NCBI GenBank assembly: GCA_020831715.1
Contig: JAFIGA010000083.1
Span: 1-62,700, forward strand
Origin: Leptospira sp.
Lineage (GTDB): Bacteria > Spirochaetota > Leptospiria > Leptospirales > Leptospiraceae
Direction of reading: 5' to 3'
Length of the DNA: 62,700 nucleotides
Position numbers and translations under genes: made by a program. Position 1 is the first letter of the stretch. Each line of letters opens with the position of its first letter. Under the pieces are notes generated by a model. That model ran no database searches. It saw nothing but the letters and a program-made list of their open reading frames with translations, and was not told the DNA's origin. Shown here piece after piece: positions 20,014 to 29,541 of this stretch.

Positions 20014-20991
20014 TTGTCTCCGAAAAATTTGTTAAAAGGTTTTAAAAGACCAAAAAAAATTGACTTCGTAACTGAAGTTAGTAATCCAAACTATGGTAAG
20101 TTCGTAGCTGAGCCTTTTGAGCGTGGCTATGGAACAACCCTAGGTAATGCGCTCAGAAGAACTCTCATGTCCTCGATTGAAGGTGCTGCTATTTCTGCTA
20201 TCCGAATTGAAGGTATCAATCATGAATTTTCTTTCGTTGATGGCGTTGTAGAAGACGTGACTAGAATGATTCTGAATTTAAAACAGGTTCGTATTAAATA
20301 TGAGCCGGATGATAGGGATCAGAATAAGGTCATTCACTTCGAGAAGAAAGGTGCCGGATACTTTAGAGCCGGTGATTTAGCAGTTGATTCTTCCATTGAA
20401 GTAATGAACCCCGATCTTCACATAGCAACTTTGAATGAAGATGCTGATTTGGTGATCGATCTTGAGATCCAAAGAGGAAGAGGATTTATTCCGGCGGAAG
20501 AGAAGAAAAAGGACATTGAAGTTCTTGGAACGATTCCTTTAGATTCTATATTTAGTCCTGTTAGAAAAGTTATTTTCGAAACTTCGGAAGCCAGAATCGG
20601 TCAGAGATCCGATTATGAAAAGCTTTCTATGGAAATATGGACTGACGGTTCTATTTCTCCGGAAGATGCTCTTGCTCAAGCGGCAAAGATTCTGAAAGAA
20701 CATCTTACTGTATTCATCAATTTTGAAGAAGAAGTAGAAGAAGAAGTGGATGAGTTGGATGAAGCTGACGAAAAGCTGAAAGCATCCCTTTCCAAGCATG
20801 TAGAAGAATTGGAATTATCCGTAAGGTCGCTTAATGTATTAAGAAGTCTGGAAATTGACTTCGTAGGTGATCTAGTGAAAAGAACAGAAGAAGAGATGAC
20901 TAAGTCCAAACATTACAGTGATCAATCCCTTGAGGAATTGAAAGGTAAGTTGGCGGGAATCGGATTGAACTTCGGAATGAGAGATTTCTAA
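20014..20991 (+). CDS. rpoA: RNA polymerase alpha subunit
   Basis: Alpha nucleates RNA polymerase assembly and its C-terminal domain contacts promoters and activators. The 325-residue product has the N-terminal dimer domain ([22 protein letters not shown]), a strongly acidic linker near 235-255 ([17 protein letters not shown]) and a C-terminal domain where LSVRSLNVL keeps the Arg and Asn that bind UP-element DNA in other bacteria. Start is TTG at 20014, preceded by AAGGA. It is followed by rplQ after one base. Confidence 0.98.
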   Translation: MSPKNLLKGFKRPKKIDFVTEVSNPNYGKFVAEPFERGYGTTLGNALRRTLMSSIEGAAISAIRIEGINHEFSFVDGVVEDVTRMILNLKQVRIKYEPDDRDQNKVIHFEKKGAGYFRAGDLAVDSSIEVMNPDLHIATLNEDADLVIDLEIQRGRGFIPAEEKKKDIEVLGTIPLDSIFSPVRKVIFETSEARIGQRSDYEKLSMEIWTDGSISPEDALAQAAKILKEHLTVFINFEEEVEEEVDELDEADEKLKASLSKHVEELELSVRSLNVLRSLEIDFVGDLVKRTEEEMTKSKHYSDQSLEELKGKLAGIGLNFGMRDF

Positions 20992-20992
20992 A

Positions 20993-21472
20993 ATGAACAA
21001 GAGAAATAAAGTTAGTAAACTAAACAGAAATGCAAGCCATAGAAGAGCTATGTTGGGAAACATGGTAACAAGTTTATTCATGCATGAAAGAATTGAATCT
21101 ACCCATGCTAGAGTAAAGGCTGTTAGATCCTTTGCGGAAAAAATGATCACTCGTGCGAAAAAGAATCTTTTACCGGAAACTGATAGTGCTGCACAACTTC
21201 ACAATCGCCGTGAAATTATGAGAACTATCAACAATCCAATGATTGTTGATAAGCTTTTCAATGATATTGCTAAAAGATTTGAATCTAGAGCCGGTGGGTA
21301 TACTAGAATCTATAAACTTGTGAATCGACCATCCGATAATTCCGAAATGGCATTATTGGAGCTAGTTGAGAAAAAAGAGCGATCTGAATTGAAAGAAGAA
21401 GCTATTGCTAAGAGAAAAGTAAAGGTCTCCAAGACTGCTGCTCCGGCTAAAGATAAGAAAGAAAAGAAATAG
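20993..21472 (+). CDS. rplQ: 50S ribosomal protein L17
   Basis: L17 lies near the tunnel exit on the 50S solvent side. The conserved part is the first ~120 residues: KLNRNASHRRAMLGNMVTSL, ARVKAVRSFAEKMIT and GGYTRIYKL. The remaining C-terminal ~40 residues are a Lys/Glu/Ala-rich tail, bringing the length to 159. It begins one base after rpoA and is the last gene of the ribosomal run, followed by an intrinsic terminator. Confidence 0.98.
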   Translation: MNKRNKVSKLNRNASHRRAMLGNMVTSLFMHERIESTHARVKAVRSFAEKMITRAKKNLLPETDSAAQLHNRREIMRTINNPMIVDKLFNDIAKRFESRAGGYTRIYKLVNRPSDNSEMALLELVEKKERSELKEEAIAKRKVKVSKTAAPAKDKKEKK

Positions 21473-21497
21473 AAATTCTTTATCATTAGATAAATTT

Positions 21498-21534
21498 AAG
21501 TCCTCAGCTCTATCTTGAGTTTGAGGACTTTTTT
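21498..21534 (+). terminator. Intrinsic terminator ending the ribosomal operon
   Basis: AAGTCCTCA (21498-21506) pairs perfectly with TGAGGACTT (21522-21530) across a 15-base loop, followed by TTTT and a T-rich stretch. It lies 25 bases after the rplQ stop and separates it from the convergent lipoprotein gene. Confidence 0.85.
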
Positions 21535-21542
21535 GTTTGCGC

Positions 21543-22004
21543 TTACTGGAAGAAACTTGTTGGTTCTAATTTACAAAATGCTTTATCCGCTAGATAATTA
21601 TAGAAATCAAACGGTTTAAAATCACATTTTTCAACCGGATAAATGAGTAGATTATTTCGGCAATTTTCTGCGTCTTTTTTCTTATACGTTATTCTATCTC
21701 GCTGGCTCTGGGATCCGGATGATTTTGAAAATTGCTTATCAACGAATATATAGGCTTCCAGTAATTTTAAGCTATCACCTCCGGTTTCAATACATTTGAC
21801 CGCAGCAATTGCGAACAATTCCTCACGAATTGTTTTCTCAGGGACTGCATCATCTGCTGAGAATGTATCGACAATGGCATTGCTGCAACCCGAATAGAAT
21901 AATATTGCAATATATAATGAATAAAATTTAAAAATGGAAACTAAACGTGTATATTCCAGGGATTCCGGATAAAAGTAGAAAATTCTATGCATTTTGATTC
22001 GCAT
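21543..22004 (-). CDS. Putative lipoprotein of unknown function
   Basis: I do not recognise this 153-residue protein. It has a hydrophobic segment followed by a Cys (YIAILFYSGCSN, Cys at about residue 41), consistent with a spirochete lipoprotein signal, although the stretch before it is long and the last residues before Cys (Y-S-G) fit a loose lipobox. The mature part has several Cys (KCIE, ENCRN, EKCDF, AFCKLE), possibly two disulfides. Its start overlaps the 3' end of the O-antigen ligase-like gene by 20 bases, so the two are probably one transcript. The alternative ATG five codons in is equally possible. Confidence 0.6.
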   Translation of the reverse strand: MRIKMHRIFYFYPESLEYTRLVSIFKFYSLYIAILFYSGCSNAIVDTFSADDAVPEKTIREELFAIAAVKCIETGGDSLKLLEAYIFVDKQFSKSSGSQSQRDRITYKKKDAENCRNNLLIYPVEKCDFKPFDFYNYLADKAFCKLEPTSFFQ

Positions 22005-23289
22005 TCAATTGATTAGACTGATACAAATACCCTACTAGATACCAAAAAATAATAACAACTTCATCATCTTGAAAATAGCACTGAAGTAGGCTCGCTAGAA
22101 AAAAACCGGATATTCCAAAATACCAAGCCATTTGCGGAAAAGGTATTCTTGTATTGAATTGTTCTCTTATGATCATCCAGATCATTGCCAAGAAAACCAA
22201 AAGAGTCGGTATTCCAAATATAGTTGCTATATGGAAATAGTCATTATGAGCATGTCCTCTTTGAGTTGTTTCGTAAAAAAACAAAAGTTCCGGATAATCT
22301 TGGGATCTTTCTTTTCTGGAAATTTCGATCTCTTTGCTATAATTGCCGGGTCCAACACCTAGAATTGGATTGGAGAGTATCAGAGGGAAAGTGGAGTCCC
22401 AGATAAATGTTCTTCCGGAATCAGTATGTTTCTCAGATCCAAGAATCGGTCCTATGACTGTGCGGAATGATTCTGAAGTTTTCCAGAGAGTCCCTCCTAA
22501 TGAAATAGAGATTAGAATAATAGCGAATGGAATCCATGGTGAGATATTGAGTCGGTAGCCTCGTTTCCTCCAGATAATAAAACCTAACAATATGGCAAAT
22601 GCAGTTCCCGTTAGAGCCGACCTTGCATTGTTGACTAAAAAAACAAAGGATGCCATACCTAAAAATGAAATCCAAAATAGACGATAAGTCCACTTCTCAC
22701 GATTCTCCAAAGACAATAAAACTCTAAAAAATATCCAAGGATAAACAAGTAGTAATAATCCACCATAGGTCAAATGCGTATTCATAAGACCGATGGGAAG
22801 GTATAATTTGACCCCAAAGACTATTCCTTGTAAATGTTGCTTACCCCAGGTCGTCATCTCCCTATGAAGGCTGCTGAACAACCATCCAAGTCTGTATTCG
22901 GAAAATAAGGAAATAAATCCGCTGATGACAAGAATGATGCTGAATGCCACGAAAGATCTATAAATTAATGGGAGATCCTCTCTGCGGACTTTTGTCATGC
23001 ATACGAAGGCGAGAAAAAGAAAAATATCTTTAGGTTCTGAAGTTGCTCCTTTTTTAAGATAATCCCAATCCAGACCGGACATAAGAAAATGGATCAATAA
23101 ACTTGTAATTTCGAGTCCCCAGAAGACTAGGGCGATCTTCATTAGATTGCCCATAGGAAACGCTTTATCTCTTAGAAACAGAAATGTAACAAAAGCGAGT
23201 CCTAAAAATCCCTGAGATAGAGATACAGACATTGCGGAAGTAATAATGGATGCGGATAGAAAGAATAGGAAAAATTGTCTTGTTTTCAT
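21985..23289 (-). CDS. O-antigen ligase-like (Wzy_C family) membrane protein
   Basis: A 434-residue inner-membrane protein with about ten or more hydrophobic spans and one long periplasmic loop (roughly residues 285-345). Near the end of that loop is RGHAHNDYFHIATIFG, the His-Asn motif of the WaaL/Wzy O-antigen ligase superfamily, and before it NPILGVGPGNY, another hallmark. The family transfers or polymerises undecaprenol-linked sugar chains, usually in LPS synthesis at the periplasmic face. Whether this one ligates O-antigen or acts on another glycan cannot be told. It diverges from a glycosyltransferase gene, which suits an envelope sugar role. Confidence 0.85.
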   Translation of the reverse strand: MKTRQFFLFFLSASIITSAMSVSLSQGFLGLAFVTFLFLRDKAFPMGNLMKIALVFWGLEITSLLIHFLMSGLDWDYLKKGATSEPKDIFLFLAFVCMTKVRREDLPLIYRSFVAFSIILVISGFISLFSEYRLGWLFSSLHREMTTWGKQHLQGIVFGVKLYLPIGLMNTHLTYGGLLLLVYPWIFFRVLLSLENREKWTYRLFWISFLGMASFVFLVNNARSALTGTAFAILLGFIIWRKRGYRLNISPWIPFAIILISISLGGTLWKTSESFRTVIGPILGSEKHTDSGRTFIWDSTFPLILSNPILGVGPGNYSKEIEISRKERSQDYPELLFFYETTQRGHAHNDYFHIATIFGIPTLLVFLAMIWMIIREQFNTRIPFPQMAWYFGISGFFLASLLQCYFQDDEVVIIFWYLVGYLYQSNQLNANQNA

Positions 23290-23293
23290 TTTT

Positions 23294-23338
23294 CTCTTGC
23301 TTATTCCAAGTTTATCTCATAGTTTAGGAATGCAAGAG
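23294..23338. promoter_or_regulatory. Imperfect inverted repeat between divergent sugar genes
   Basis: CTCTTGC-TT-ATTCC (23294-23307) faces GGAAT-GCAAGAG (23327-23338), giving twelve matching bases per arm with a two-base bulge and a 19-base centre. It fills most of the 57 bases between the ligase-like and glycosyltransferase starts. It may be an operator or a leader hairpin in front of the TTG start at 23347; no known regulator site was recognised. Confidence 0.4.
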
Positions 23339-23346
23339 GTTCTCAT

Positions 23347-24747
23347 TTGAAAGTTTTATATTTTACGGATACTTTTCTCCCGAAAATAGATGGAGTTGCT
23401 ATCTCTATCAGAAATTTCTCAGAATTGTTGGTTCAACGCGGACATGAATTTGTGATCTGTGCACCAAGTTATGGAGAAGGGGATTTTGATAGGATGGGTG
23501 AGGGTATCCAAGTAGAAAGATTTCAAAGTGGTTATCTCCCCAGTTATCCGGATATCAAGGTGGTAATGCCATCTCCTCAAAAGATTAAAAGAATCATCCG
23601 AGAATTCAAGCCTGATCTAGTCCATATACATACACCCGGTCTTCTTGGGCAATACGGAGTGAACGCTACCGAAAAATATGGAATCCCTACCATCGGAACC
23701 TACCATACTCTTATGTCGGAACAAGATATGTATGTATCTTTTTATCGTTTGTTAAAATTGGATAAATTATTTTCTCGTGTGAATAAATTCGAGAAGAAGT
23801 TAACGCCCAAGGATTTATTGAAAGTTGAAAAACTGGAAAAATTCAATATTAGAAAGAAAATTATTTTAAAAATCTGCAATAATTTATATGATCGTTGTGA
23901 TTTGGTTATATCGCCTTCTCATCTTTTGAAGAAACAACTCCATGAGTTTGGAATTAAAAAACCTGTGACAGTTGTATCCAATGGTATGGATCTTCAAAGG
24001 TTCAAAGGCGAGATAAAAACTTTAAATACAGATTCTCCCAAGCTTCTTCATGTAGGAAGAATTTCTTACGAAAAAAATTGCGATATAGTTATCAAAGCAT
24101 TTTCCAAGGTTTTGGAACGAATTCCAAAAGCAACTCTTACCATCATTGGAGAGGGCCCCGCAATTCCATCTTTGAAAAAATTGGCAGAGTCTCTGAATAT
24201 AGCCAATAATGTTATCTTCACAGGATTTATTCCAAACACAGAACTACACAATCACTATCCCAATTATGATGCATTTATAACTGCATCCACTATGGAGACA
24301 CAAGGGCTTGTTATTTTAGAATCCATTGCTTGTGGATTGCCTGCTGTGGGAGTTTCTTCCTATGCAATTCCGGAGCTGATCCATCACAAAAAGAACGGAT
24401 TCATTGCCAAACCTTTCGCAGTAGAAGAGTTAGCTGATTGGACTGTTAAGCTATTGCAAGATCCTGATCAATATAAAAAATTCAGTGAAGAATCAATCAA
24501 AATAGCATCCGGTCATGAGATGGAAAAATGTGTGGATTTAATGGAAGAAGTTTATAAAACTATTGCCAGCCTAACAGATAAATCCAAGAAAACCACTATA
24601 ATGAATTTAATGCTGAGTATGATGCCGGATTTTCCTGAATTTCCAAAGTTCGATCAGCTTCCCACTTTCCCCGAATTCCCCGATCTACCTAAATTCGGAG
24701 AAATGCCTGATTGGAGAAAGCTCGCGAATTGGGATAAGAAAGATTAA
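23347..24747 (+). CDS. GT4-family glycosyltransferase with Pro/Phe-rich tail
   Basis: A 466-residue retaining glycosyltransferase of the GT-B fold, family 4. The N-terminal half starts [22 protein letters not shown] with [12 protein letters not shown] and TYHT; the C-terminal half has [18 protein letters not shown] and the donor-site E-x7-E pattern in [18 protein letters not shown]. It resembles enzymes that add sugars to diacylglycerol or phosphatidylinositol, but the acceptor cannot be assigned. Start is TTG at 23347. The last ~40 residues (425-466) are an odd tail of repeated PxFPEFP/LPKF units. It is divergent from the O-antigen ligase-like gene. Confidence 0.9.
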   Translation: MKVLYFTDTFLPKIDGVAISIRNFSELLVQRGHEFVICAPSYGEGDFDRMGEGIQVERFQSGYLPSYPDIKVVMPSPQKIKRIIREFKPDLVHIHTPGLLGQYGVNATEKYGIPTIGTYHTLMSEQDMYVSFYRLLKLDKLFSRVNKFEKKLTPKDLLKVEKLEKFNIRKKIILKICNNLYDRCDLVISPSHLLKKQLHEFGIKKPVTVVSNGMDLQRFKGEIKTLNTDSPKLLHVGRISYEKNCDIVIKAFSKVLERIPKATLTIIGEGPAIPSLKKLAESLNIANNVIFTGFIPNTELHNHYPNYDAFITASTMETQGLVILESIACGLPAVGVSSYAIPELIHHKKNGFIAKPFAVEELADWTVKLLQDPDQYKKFSEESIKIASGHEMEKCVDLMEEVYKTIASLTDKSKKTTIMNLMLSMMPDFPEFPKFDQLPTFPEFPDLPKFGEMPDWRKLANWDKKD

Positions 24748-24782
24748 ATTCTTCATACCTCCGGAAAAGACGGTGCTATTTT

Positions 24783-25607
24783 CTACTTGCAATCCTTATT
24801 AACGGAAGTTACATAGGTTAAGGCTTTTTTACCTAGAACATCCGCACCTAGATATCCGGATGGTTGGATCTCTCCTGATTTATATGCTTTTTCCCAACGT
24901 TTCATTAGATTGGAAGATGCAGGTTTATAGCTCCAATGCCATTTTTCTTCGTTGTAGCCTAACCCACTTCGTTCGCTTAGCTTATTATAAGGTTGGCAAA
25001 ATCCGTATTTGTGTGCATTTTCCTGCATCCAATTGTAGATGATCTCCCCTTTTCCCCCTTTTTCAAAATATGAATTCTGCAGAGAATTTAGATCCATATC
25101 CGTACCCCAATGGTGGCGAGATGTTCCGGGTGCACTGGAAAATTCCAAAATGAGAGCGATTATTTCTTCCGGTGTTTTCCCGGTTACAGATTCTCTCATT
25201 TTCCGATCCCCACTGTATTTTCCCTCCCAAATATTTTTTTGGAGGAAAAAGTCGCGAAAGCTAGAAACGATAAATATATTTTGTTTATAGTTCGGATGAT
25301 TTTCCAGCCTGTATTTGTCGAAAGCATCGATCATTTTTTTATACTGACTCAGTGCTTCCGGTAAAAGGTAGTGCTGTCTTTGGTCCCCCCCCGGATTGTT
25401 GTAGGGTTTCAAATAGGCATTGGGTTTGTATTTTCCCTGAAGAAAATCCAACTCATCTTTTTTGTCAAGCCACTGGGGGAGTGAAGAAACTACGTCAATA
25501 TTTTGCGAATTTAAAGAATTCACATCTGAATTAAATACTTCCTTACAAAAAGAAATTCCTAAAATGGCAAGAAAACAAAAGTAAAAATGGGTTTTTCTGA
25601 TATTCAT
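24783..25607 (-). CDS. M15 (VanY-like) D,D-carboxypeptidase, exported
   Basis: A 274-residue probable D-alanyl-D-alanine carboxypeptidase acting on peptidoglycan. The zinc site is visible: SRHHWGTDMD (about residues 163-172) supplies His and Asp and EKWHWSY (about 220-226) the last His and general base. The N-terminus is a signal peptide; a Cys follows it (GISFCKE), but Phe before the Cys is a poor lipobox, so either a periplasmic or a lipid-anchored protein is possible. It is convergent with the glycosyltransferase and divergent from the small lipoprotein. Its role may be cell-wall trimming. Confidence 0.88.
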   Translation of the reverse strand: MNIRKTHFYFCFLAILGISFCKEVFNSDVNSLNSQNIDVVSSLPQWLDKKDELDFLQGKYKPNAYLKPYNNPGGDQRQHYLLPEALSQYKKMIDAFDKYRLENHPNYKQNIFIVSSFRDFFLQKNIWEGKYSGDRKMRESVTGKTPEEIIALILEFSSAPGTSRHHWGTDMDLNSLQNSYFEKGGKGEIIYNWMQENAHKYGFCQPYNKLSERSGLGYNEEKWHWSYKPASSNLMKRWEKAYKSGEIQPSGYLGADVLGKKALTYVTSVNKDCK

Positions 25608-25703
25608 GTATTTGCTCTGTAGTTTTAATCTTCGACAAAAAAAGAACTTTCCAAAATAGTTTCTTTTTGATTAATGGTAATTAAACAAGAGGTAAATGAG
25701 TTT

Positions 25704-26063
25704 ATGAAGAAAATTCTAGGTTTAATGATAGTTCTTTTCACGGTGTCAAACTGTCTCCTTTTTGATACAATTAATATTACTTACCCATGGAATGGTGTAA
25801 TCAAGGGAGATCAAGCAAAAGATCAAATTTTTACAAGTGCTCTGATCGGTGTTGTTGCTGAAATCGACCGAAATAGAAGTGATGACGTAATTGTCCTACT
25901 TTCTCCACAATTAACAGGAATCAAAGACGATAGATATTATCTGAAAGAAGATATTGATGAGTGTGCCAATGACGCATTACTCATCAATCTGATTACTCTT
26001 GATATTGGTGGTTTTACCTGCAATGCAAGAGAAAGAAAAATTTTGGTAGATCCAATTCTATAA
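25704..26063 (+). CDS. Small putative lipoprotein
   Basis: I start this gene at the ATG at 25704, which gives MKKILGLMIVLFTVSNC, a clean signal with Cys at residue 17, rather than at 25674. The 119-residue product has three further Cys (DECAND, FTCNA and the lipid Cys region) and conserved-looking DIGGFTCNARERK near the end. It resembles a family of short Leptospira lipoproteins known only by number (I recall TIGR04452, uncertain). Function is unknown. AAGAGG upstream may serve as ribosome binding site. It stands alone between the M15 gene and convergent recG. Confidence 0.7.
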   Translation: MKKILGLMIVLFTVSNCLLFDTINITYPWNGVIKGDQAKDQIFTSALIGVVAEIDRNRSDDVIVLLSPQLTGIKDDRYYLKEDIDECANDALLINLITLDIGGFTCNARERKILVDPIL

Positions 26064-26093
26064 TTCAATTTATACAATTGATACTTAAAAATT

Positions 26094-28163
26094 TTAATTT
26101 GTAAATAGAATTCGGCCTTCGGAAAAGCGTGATTTGATTTCTTCTCTTTCCATTAGGCCGGGTTTGCCAAAATCCAGAGCATCGATTCTAGCATTTTTGG
26201 TAAGTTCTTCGTCAGTTTGGATATCGGCAAGTTTGAATTCCGGTAACCCACTTTGTCTTACTCCCAGCAATTCTCCGGGACCTCTAATTTTTAAATCTAT
26301 TTCAGAGAGCTTAAATCCGTCTTCCGTCTCTGTGAGCGCAGTGAGTCTCTCCTTTCCATCTTGCGAAATATTTTGTCCTGTTATCAGAATACAAAAGGAT
26401 TTATGTGCACCTCTTCCCACGCGACCTCGAAGTTGGTGGAGTTGACTCAGCCCAAATCGATCCGCATGTTCTACAACTAATACTGTTGCATTGGGAACAT
26501 CCACTCCTACTTCCACAACAGTTGTAGTGACCAAAATTTGGATTTTGTTATGCTTAAAGTCGTCCATAACTCTTGTCTTATCGTTGTTTTTCATCTTACC
26601 ATGTAATAGTCCGATTTTTAAATCAGGAAAAATATTTCGACTTAAGTTTTCGTAAGCCTCGACACAAGAATTGAGATCTAACTTTTCGGACTCTTCGACC
26701 AAAGGGTACACAATGTAGCATTGTCTTCCTTGAGTCACATATTTTCGAATTGAATTGTAAATACCTGCTTTCTTATCGTCGAAAAACCATCTTGTATCAA
26801 TGGGCTGTCTTCCTGCAGGTTTGTTCTTAATGATAACCAATTCCAAGTCACCATATAGAGTAAGAGACAGTGTCCTGGGTATGGGTGTGGCGGTCATGGC
26901 TAAAAGATCGGGATTTTTCCCTTTGGATCGGATTGCTTCTCTCTGATCAACACCGAATTTATGTTGTTCGTCGATGATCACAAGCCCTAAGTCTCTAAAT
27001 TCAATATCTTCCTGGAATAAGGCATGGGTTCCTACTACAATCATACTCTCTCCCATCTTCATACGGTAGAGCTTTTCTTGCCTGGATTTTTTAGGCTCAC
27101 CACCCAAAAGAAGTTCAACATTTAAAAAGGGAAGGTTCCCCATATAACCGAGAATTGTCTGGTAGTGTTGTCTTGCCAATATTTCGGTGGGAGCTAAGAA
27201 TACAACTTGTATCTGGTTGTCGGTATAATGAAGGGCAACGGAAAGTGCTGTTAGGGTTTTTCCCGAACCCACATCTCCTTGGAGTAGACATGCCATGGGT
27301 TCGTCGCCCGCAGTAAAGGATTGAATTTTAGCAATTGCCGACTTCTGATCTTCAGTGAGTGAAAAGGGAAGAGCTTTCAGGAGCTTTTCATAAGACGGAG
27401 AATGAGGAAGAGGCCATAATTCTCGTTTGATCTCACGCCTAAGATTCATTTTGTGAATCAATAGAAGTTGGAAGAAGAATAATTCTTCGTATTTCAGTCT
27501 TCGGGTTGCTGCCTGCCAATCTTCATCCGAATCGGGAAAGTGAATGTTTTTTAAGGCATCTTGTCTCGGAAGTAGCTTGTTTTTTAAAATAACTTCTCGG
27601 GGCAAAACTTCCGGAATGGAAATATTGGAATCCAGCACGCGACTTAGAGCTCTGCGAAATCCACGAGAATCCATTCCTTCTTTTTTTAACGAATCATTGG
27701 AGGGATATAAGGGGATTATTCTACCGACATGGAGAAGATTGGATGTGTCGGCTTCACCGGGTTCGGCGGATAGTATTTCATAATCTGGATGGATGATCTG
27801 AAATCCTCTGTAGTATTCAAGCCTTCCGGTCACAGCAAGGGTTTTGTCTTTTGTGAGTTGCTTCTGGAAAAAAGGAGCTCCTTTAAAGAAAACCAATTGT
27901 ATCCTTTCCCCATTTTGAGTGACAAAACCCACGACTAGACGTGTCTTTTTTCCATGGTGTAGGTAGGAATCCACTACCTTGCCAAGTAGGGTAACGGAAT
28001 CGCCTTGTTTAAGGAGAATATTATCTGTTAGAGTGCGGTCTAAGTATCTTCTGGGGAAATAATACAATAGGTCTTGAATATTGGAAATTCCATTTCTAGC
28101 CAAGACCTCGGCTTTTTTTTCTCCTATACCTTTGATGAAAGTAAGCGGTGAATGCAAATCCAT
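26094..28163 (-). CDS. recG: ATP-dependent DNA helicase RecG
   Basis: RecG reverses stalled replication forks and remodels branched DNA. The 689-residue product has the N-terminal wedge/OB region (KIGEKKAEVL-like start, DSVTLLGKVVDSY), Walker A DVGSGKT (about residues 292-300), DEQH motif (VIIDEQHKFG), TATPIPRTL and motif VI QLRGRVGRG. Full length and intact. Its ATG overlaps the stop of the upstream zinc-ribbon gene by one base (TAATG), making it the last gene of a coupled four-gene minus-strand set. Confidence 0.98.
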   Translation of the reverse strand: MDLHSPLTFIKGIGEKKAEVLARNGISNIQDLLYYFPRRYLDRTLTDNILLKQGDSVTLLGKVVDSYLHHGKKTRLVVGFVTQNGERIQLVFFKGAPFFQKQLTKDKTLAVTGRLEYYRGFQIIHPDYEILSAEPGEADTSNLLHVGRIIPLYPSNDSLKKEGMDSRGFRRALSRVLDSNISIPEVLPREVILKNKLLPRQDALKNIHFPDSDEDWQAATRRLKYEELFFFQLLLIHKMNLRREIKRELWPLPHSPSYEKLLKALPFSLTEDQKSAIAKIQSFTAGDEPMACLLQGDVGSGKTLTALSVALHYTDNQIQVVFLAPTEILARQHYQTILGYMGNLPFLNVELLLGGEPKKSRQEKLYRMKMGESMIVVGTHALFQEDIEFRDLGLVIIDEQHKFGVDQREAIRSKGKNPDLLAMTATPIPRTLSLTLYGDLELVIIKNKPAGRQPIDTRWFFDDKKAGIYNSIRKYVTQGRQCYIVYPLVEESEKLDLNSCVEAYENLSRNIFPDLKIGLLHGKMKNNDKTRVMDDFKHNKIQILVTTTVVEVGVDVPNATVLVVEHADRFGLSQLHQLRGRVGRGAHKSFCILITGQNISQDGKERLTALTETEDGFKLSEIDLKIRGPGELLGVRQSGLPEFKLADIQTDEELTKNARIDALDFGKPGLMEREEIKSRFSEGRILFTN

Positions 28164-28531
28164 TAGAGATCATCCACCGGTTTGGGAGAAGGTTCAATTC
28201 CTTGCGAATTCACCTCTCCTAAATAGCAGTATTTGCAACCATAGATATGTGCTTGCCTTTTGCCCTCGGAATTAGAGTATTCTGAAATAGAGGCGTAAAG
28301 GTATTCTTCTTTTTTCAGCAAGGTTCCACATGCAGGACAGACTCTTGGGCGGGGAAGATTAGGATCCCAGTTTTTATTGTATACTTTCTTGGGATCAATT
28401 TTCCGATTTTCTAAAGACTTTTCTCTTTTCTGTTCCGACCTATCAATATTTTTGTTGTCATACGCAGATAATGCATATAAAAAAAATGCAATTGTTCCTA
28501 GAACGGCAACTATGGTTAGAAAAGTTATCAT
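28163..28531 (-). CDS. Small membrane-anchored zinc-ribbon protein, unknown function
   Basis: I do not recognise this 122-residue protein. It begins with one hydrophobic span (FLTIVAVLGTIAFFLYALSAY, so N-terminal anchor), then a charged linker, then a Cys pair VCPACGTLL and a second pair GCKYCYLG about 38 residues later, which together look like a treble-clef or zinc-ribbon site facing the cytosol. It overlaps recG by one base and lies 2 bases after the metallophosphoesterase gene, so it is co-expressed with both. Confidence 0.7.
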   Translation of the reverse strand: MITFLTIVAVLGTIAFFLYALSAYDNKNIDRSEQKREKSLENRKIDPKKVYNKNWDPNLPRPRVCPACGTLLKKEEYLYASISEYSNSEGKRQAHIYGCKYCYLGEVNSQGIEPSPKPVDDL

Positions 28532-28533
28532 AA

Positions 28534-29541
28534 CTAACGAGATGGGTTTCTTATAAATTGTTCTGCGGTCACATCCGATTCGGGATAAATTTTCTTTAGC
28601 TCCAATTGTTCGCTAATTGCTATCTCCATTAAAGGAAATATTTTTTTGTCTTTAACCCTACATAGATTTACATCTTCTACTCTTTTGTTCTCGATAAAAA
28701 TTTCAGCGAAGTACCCACCATGTTGGAATCCGGCAATGGAATCAACGGCTCCAAAGTTAGACGGATTGATGAATATTGTTTCTCCCTTTTTGGCAATTCC
28801 TTGGTCCTCGTGAACATGACCGGATACTACCAAACAAGGGCTATGTTCATCAAGATAATGACGAATTCCCAAAGAACCAACGTTACCAATACCCGGTATC
28901 TTGTCAAAATACCCATAAGCAGGATTATGAATCACGCATACATCCGGTTCTTCTTCGATAAAAAAGTCTTCCGGTTCACTGTAATTTTTTCCGTTTTTAT
29001 TGTATTCATGGAAGACTACAGCAAGCTTTTCCGGAATACCGCTTGTAGCGATGGGAGCCCCACCGTATCCGGAAAATTTCAATCCTTTGAAGTCATAGGA
29101 CTTCCTGTGGAGATCTCTTTCATAGAGTGCTGTGTATTTTAGATCGATATCGTAGTTGCCGGGGAGAGTGTAAACTTGGGACTTTCCGTATTTTTGAATC
29201 AATGCCTCAATCAGTGCATATTTTTCCTTCATAGTTCTTGCTGCTCTTTGGAATAGAACTCTATAGTGCTCAGCCTTTTCCAGCATCTCTTTGTTATATT
29301 TATCCGGAAATCTAATGACATGGGTTGCGAAGTCGAAAGGTTTTTTCCCTTCTGCCTTGCCGGATAAATGGGTGTAAAACTCTTCCTGCAAACCACAGAA
29401 ATCAATAATTCTATCATCTGAAAAAAATGCTTTGTATATAATATCTCCCGAGAAGAGATACAAGTCTGCTTCCGTTTCTTGGAGTATGGTTTTTAATCCT
29501 GGTAAACCATCATGAATGTCTGTGAGGTAAATAATCTTCAA
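28534..29541 (-). CDS. Metallophosphoesterase
   Basis: A 335-residue calcineurin-like phosphoesterase. Metal-binding motifs appear in order: TDIH (D8, H10), SGDII, a GNYD in place of the usual GNHD, and SGHVHEDQG with NPSNFG near residue 245. The second His of the family's NH(E/D) motif is therefore a Tyr here, which often occurs in the YfcE or archaeal-type subgroups. Substrate unknown; no signal peptide, so cytosolic. It overlaps the 222-residue unknown gene by 4 bases and precedes the zinc-ribbon gene. Confidence 0.85.
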   Translation of the reverse strand: MKIIYLTDIHDGLPGLKTILQETEADLYLFSGDIIYKAFFSDDRIIDFCGLQEEFYTHLSGKAEGKKPFDFATHVIRFPDKYNKEMLEKAEHYRVLFQRAARTMKEKYALIEALIQKYGKSQVYTLPGNYDIDLKYTALYERDLHRKSYDFKGLKFSGYGGAPIATSGIPEKLAVVFHEYNKNGKNYSEPEDFFIEEEPDVCVIHNPAYGYFDKIPGIGNVGSLGIRHYLDEHSPCLVVSGHVHEDQGIAKKGETIFINPSNFGAVDSIAGFQHGGYFAEIFIENKRVEDVNLCRVKDKKIFPLMEIAISEQLELKKIYPESDVTAEQFIRNPSR

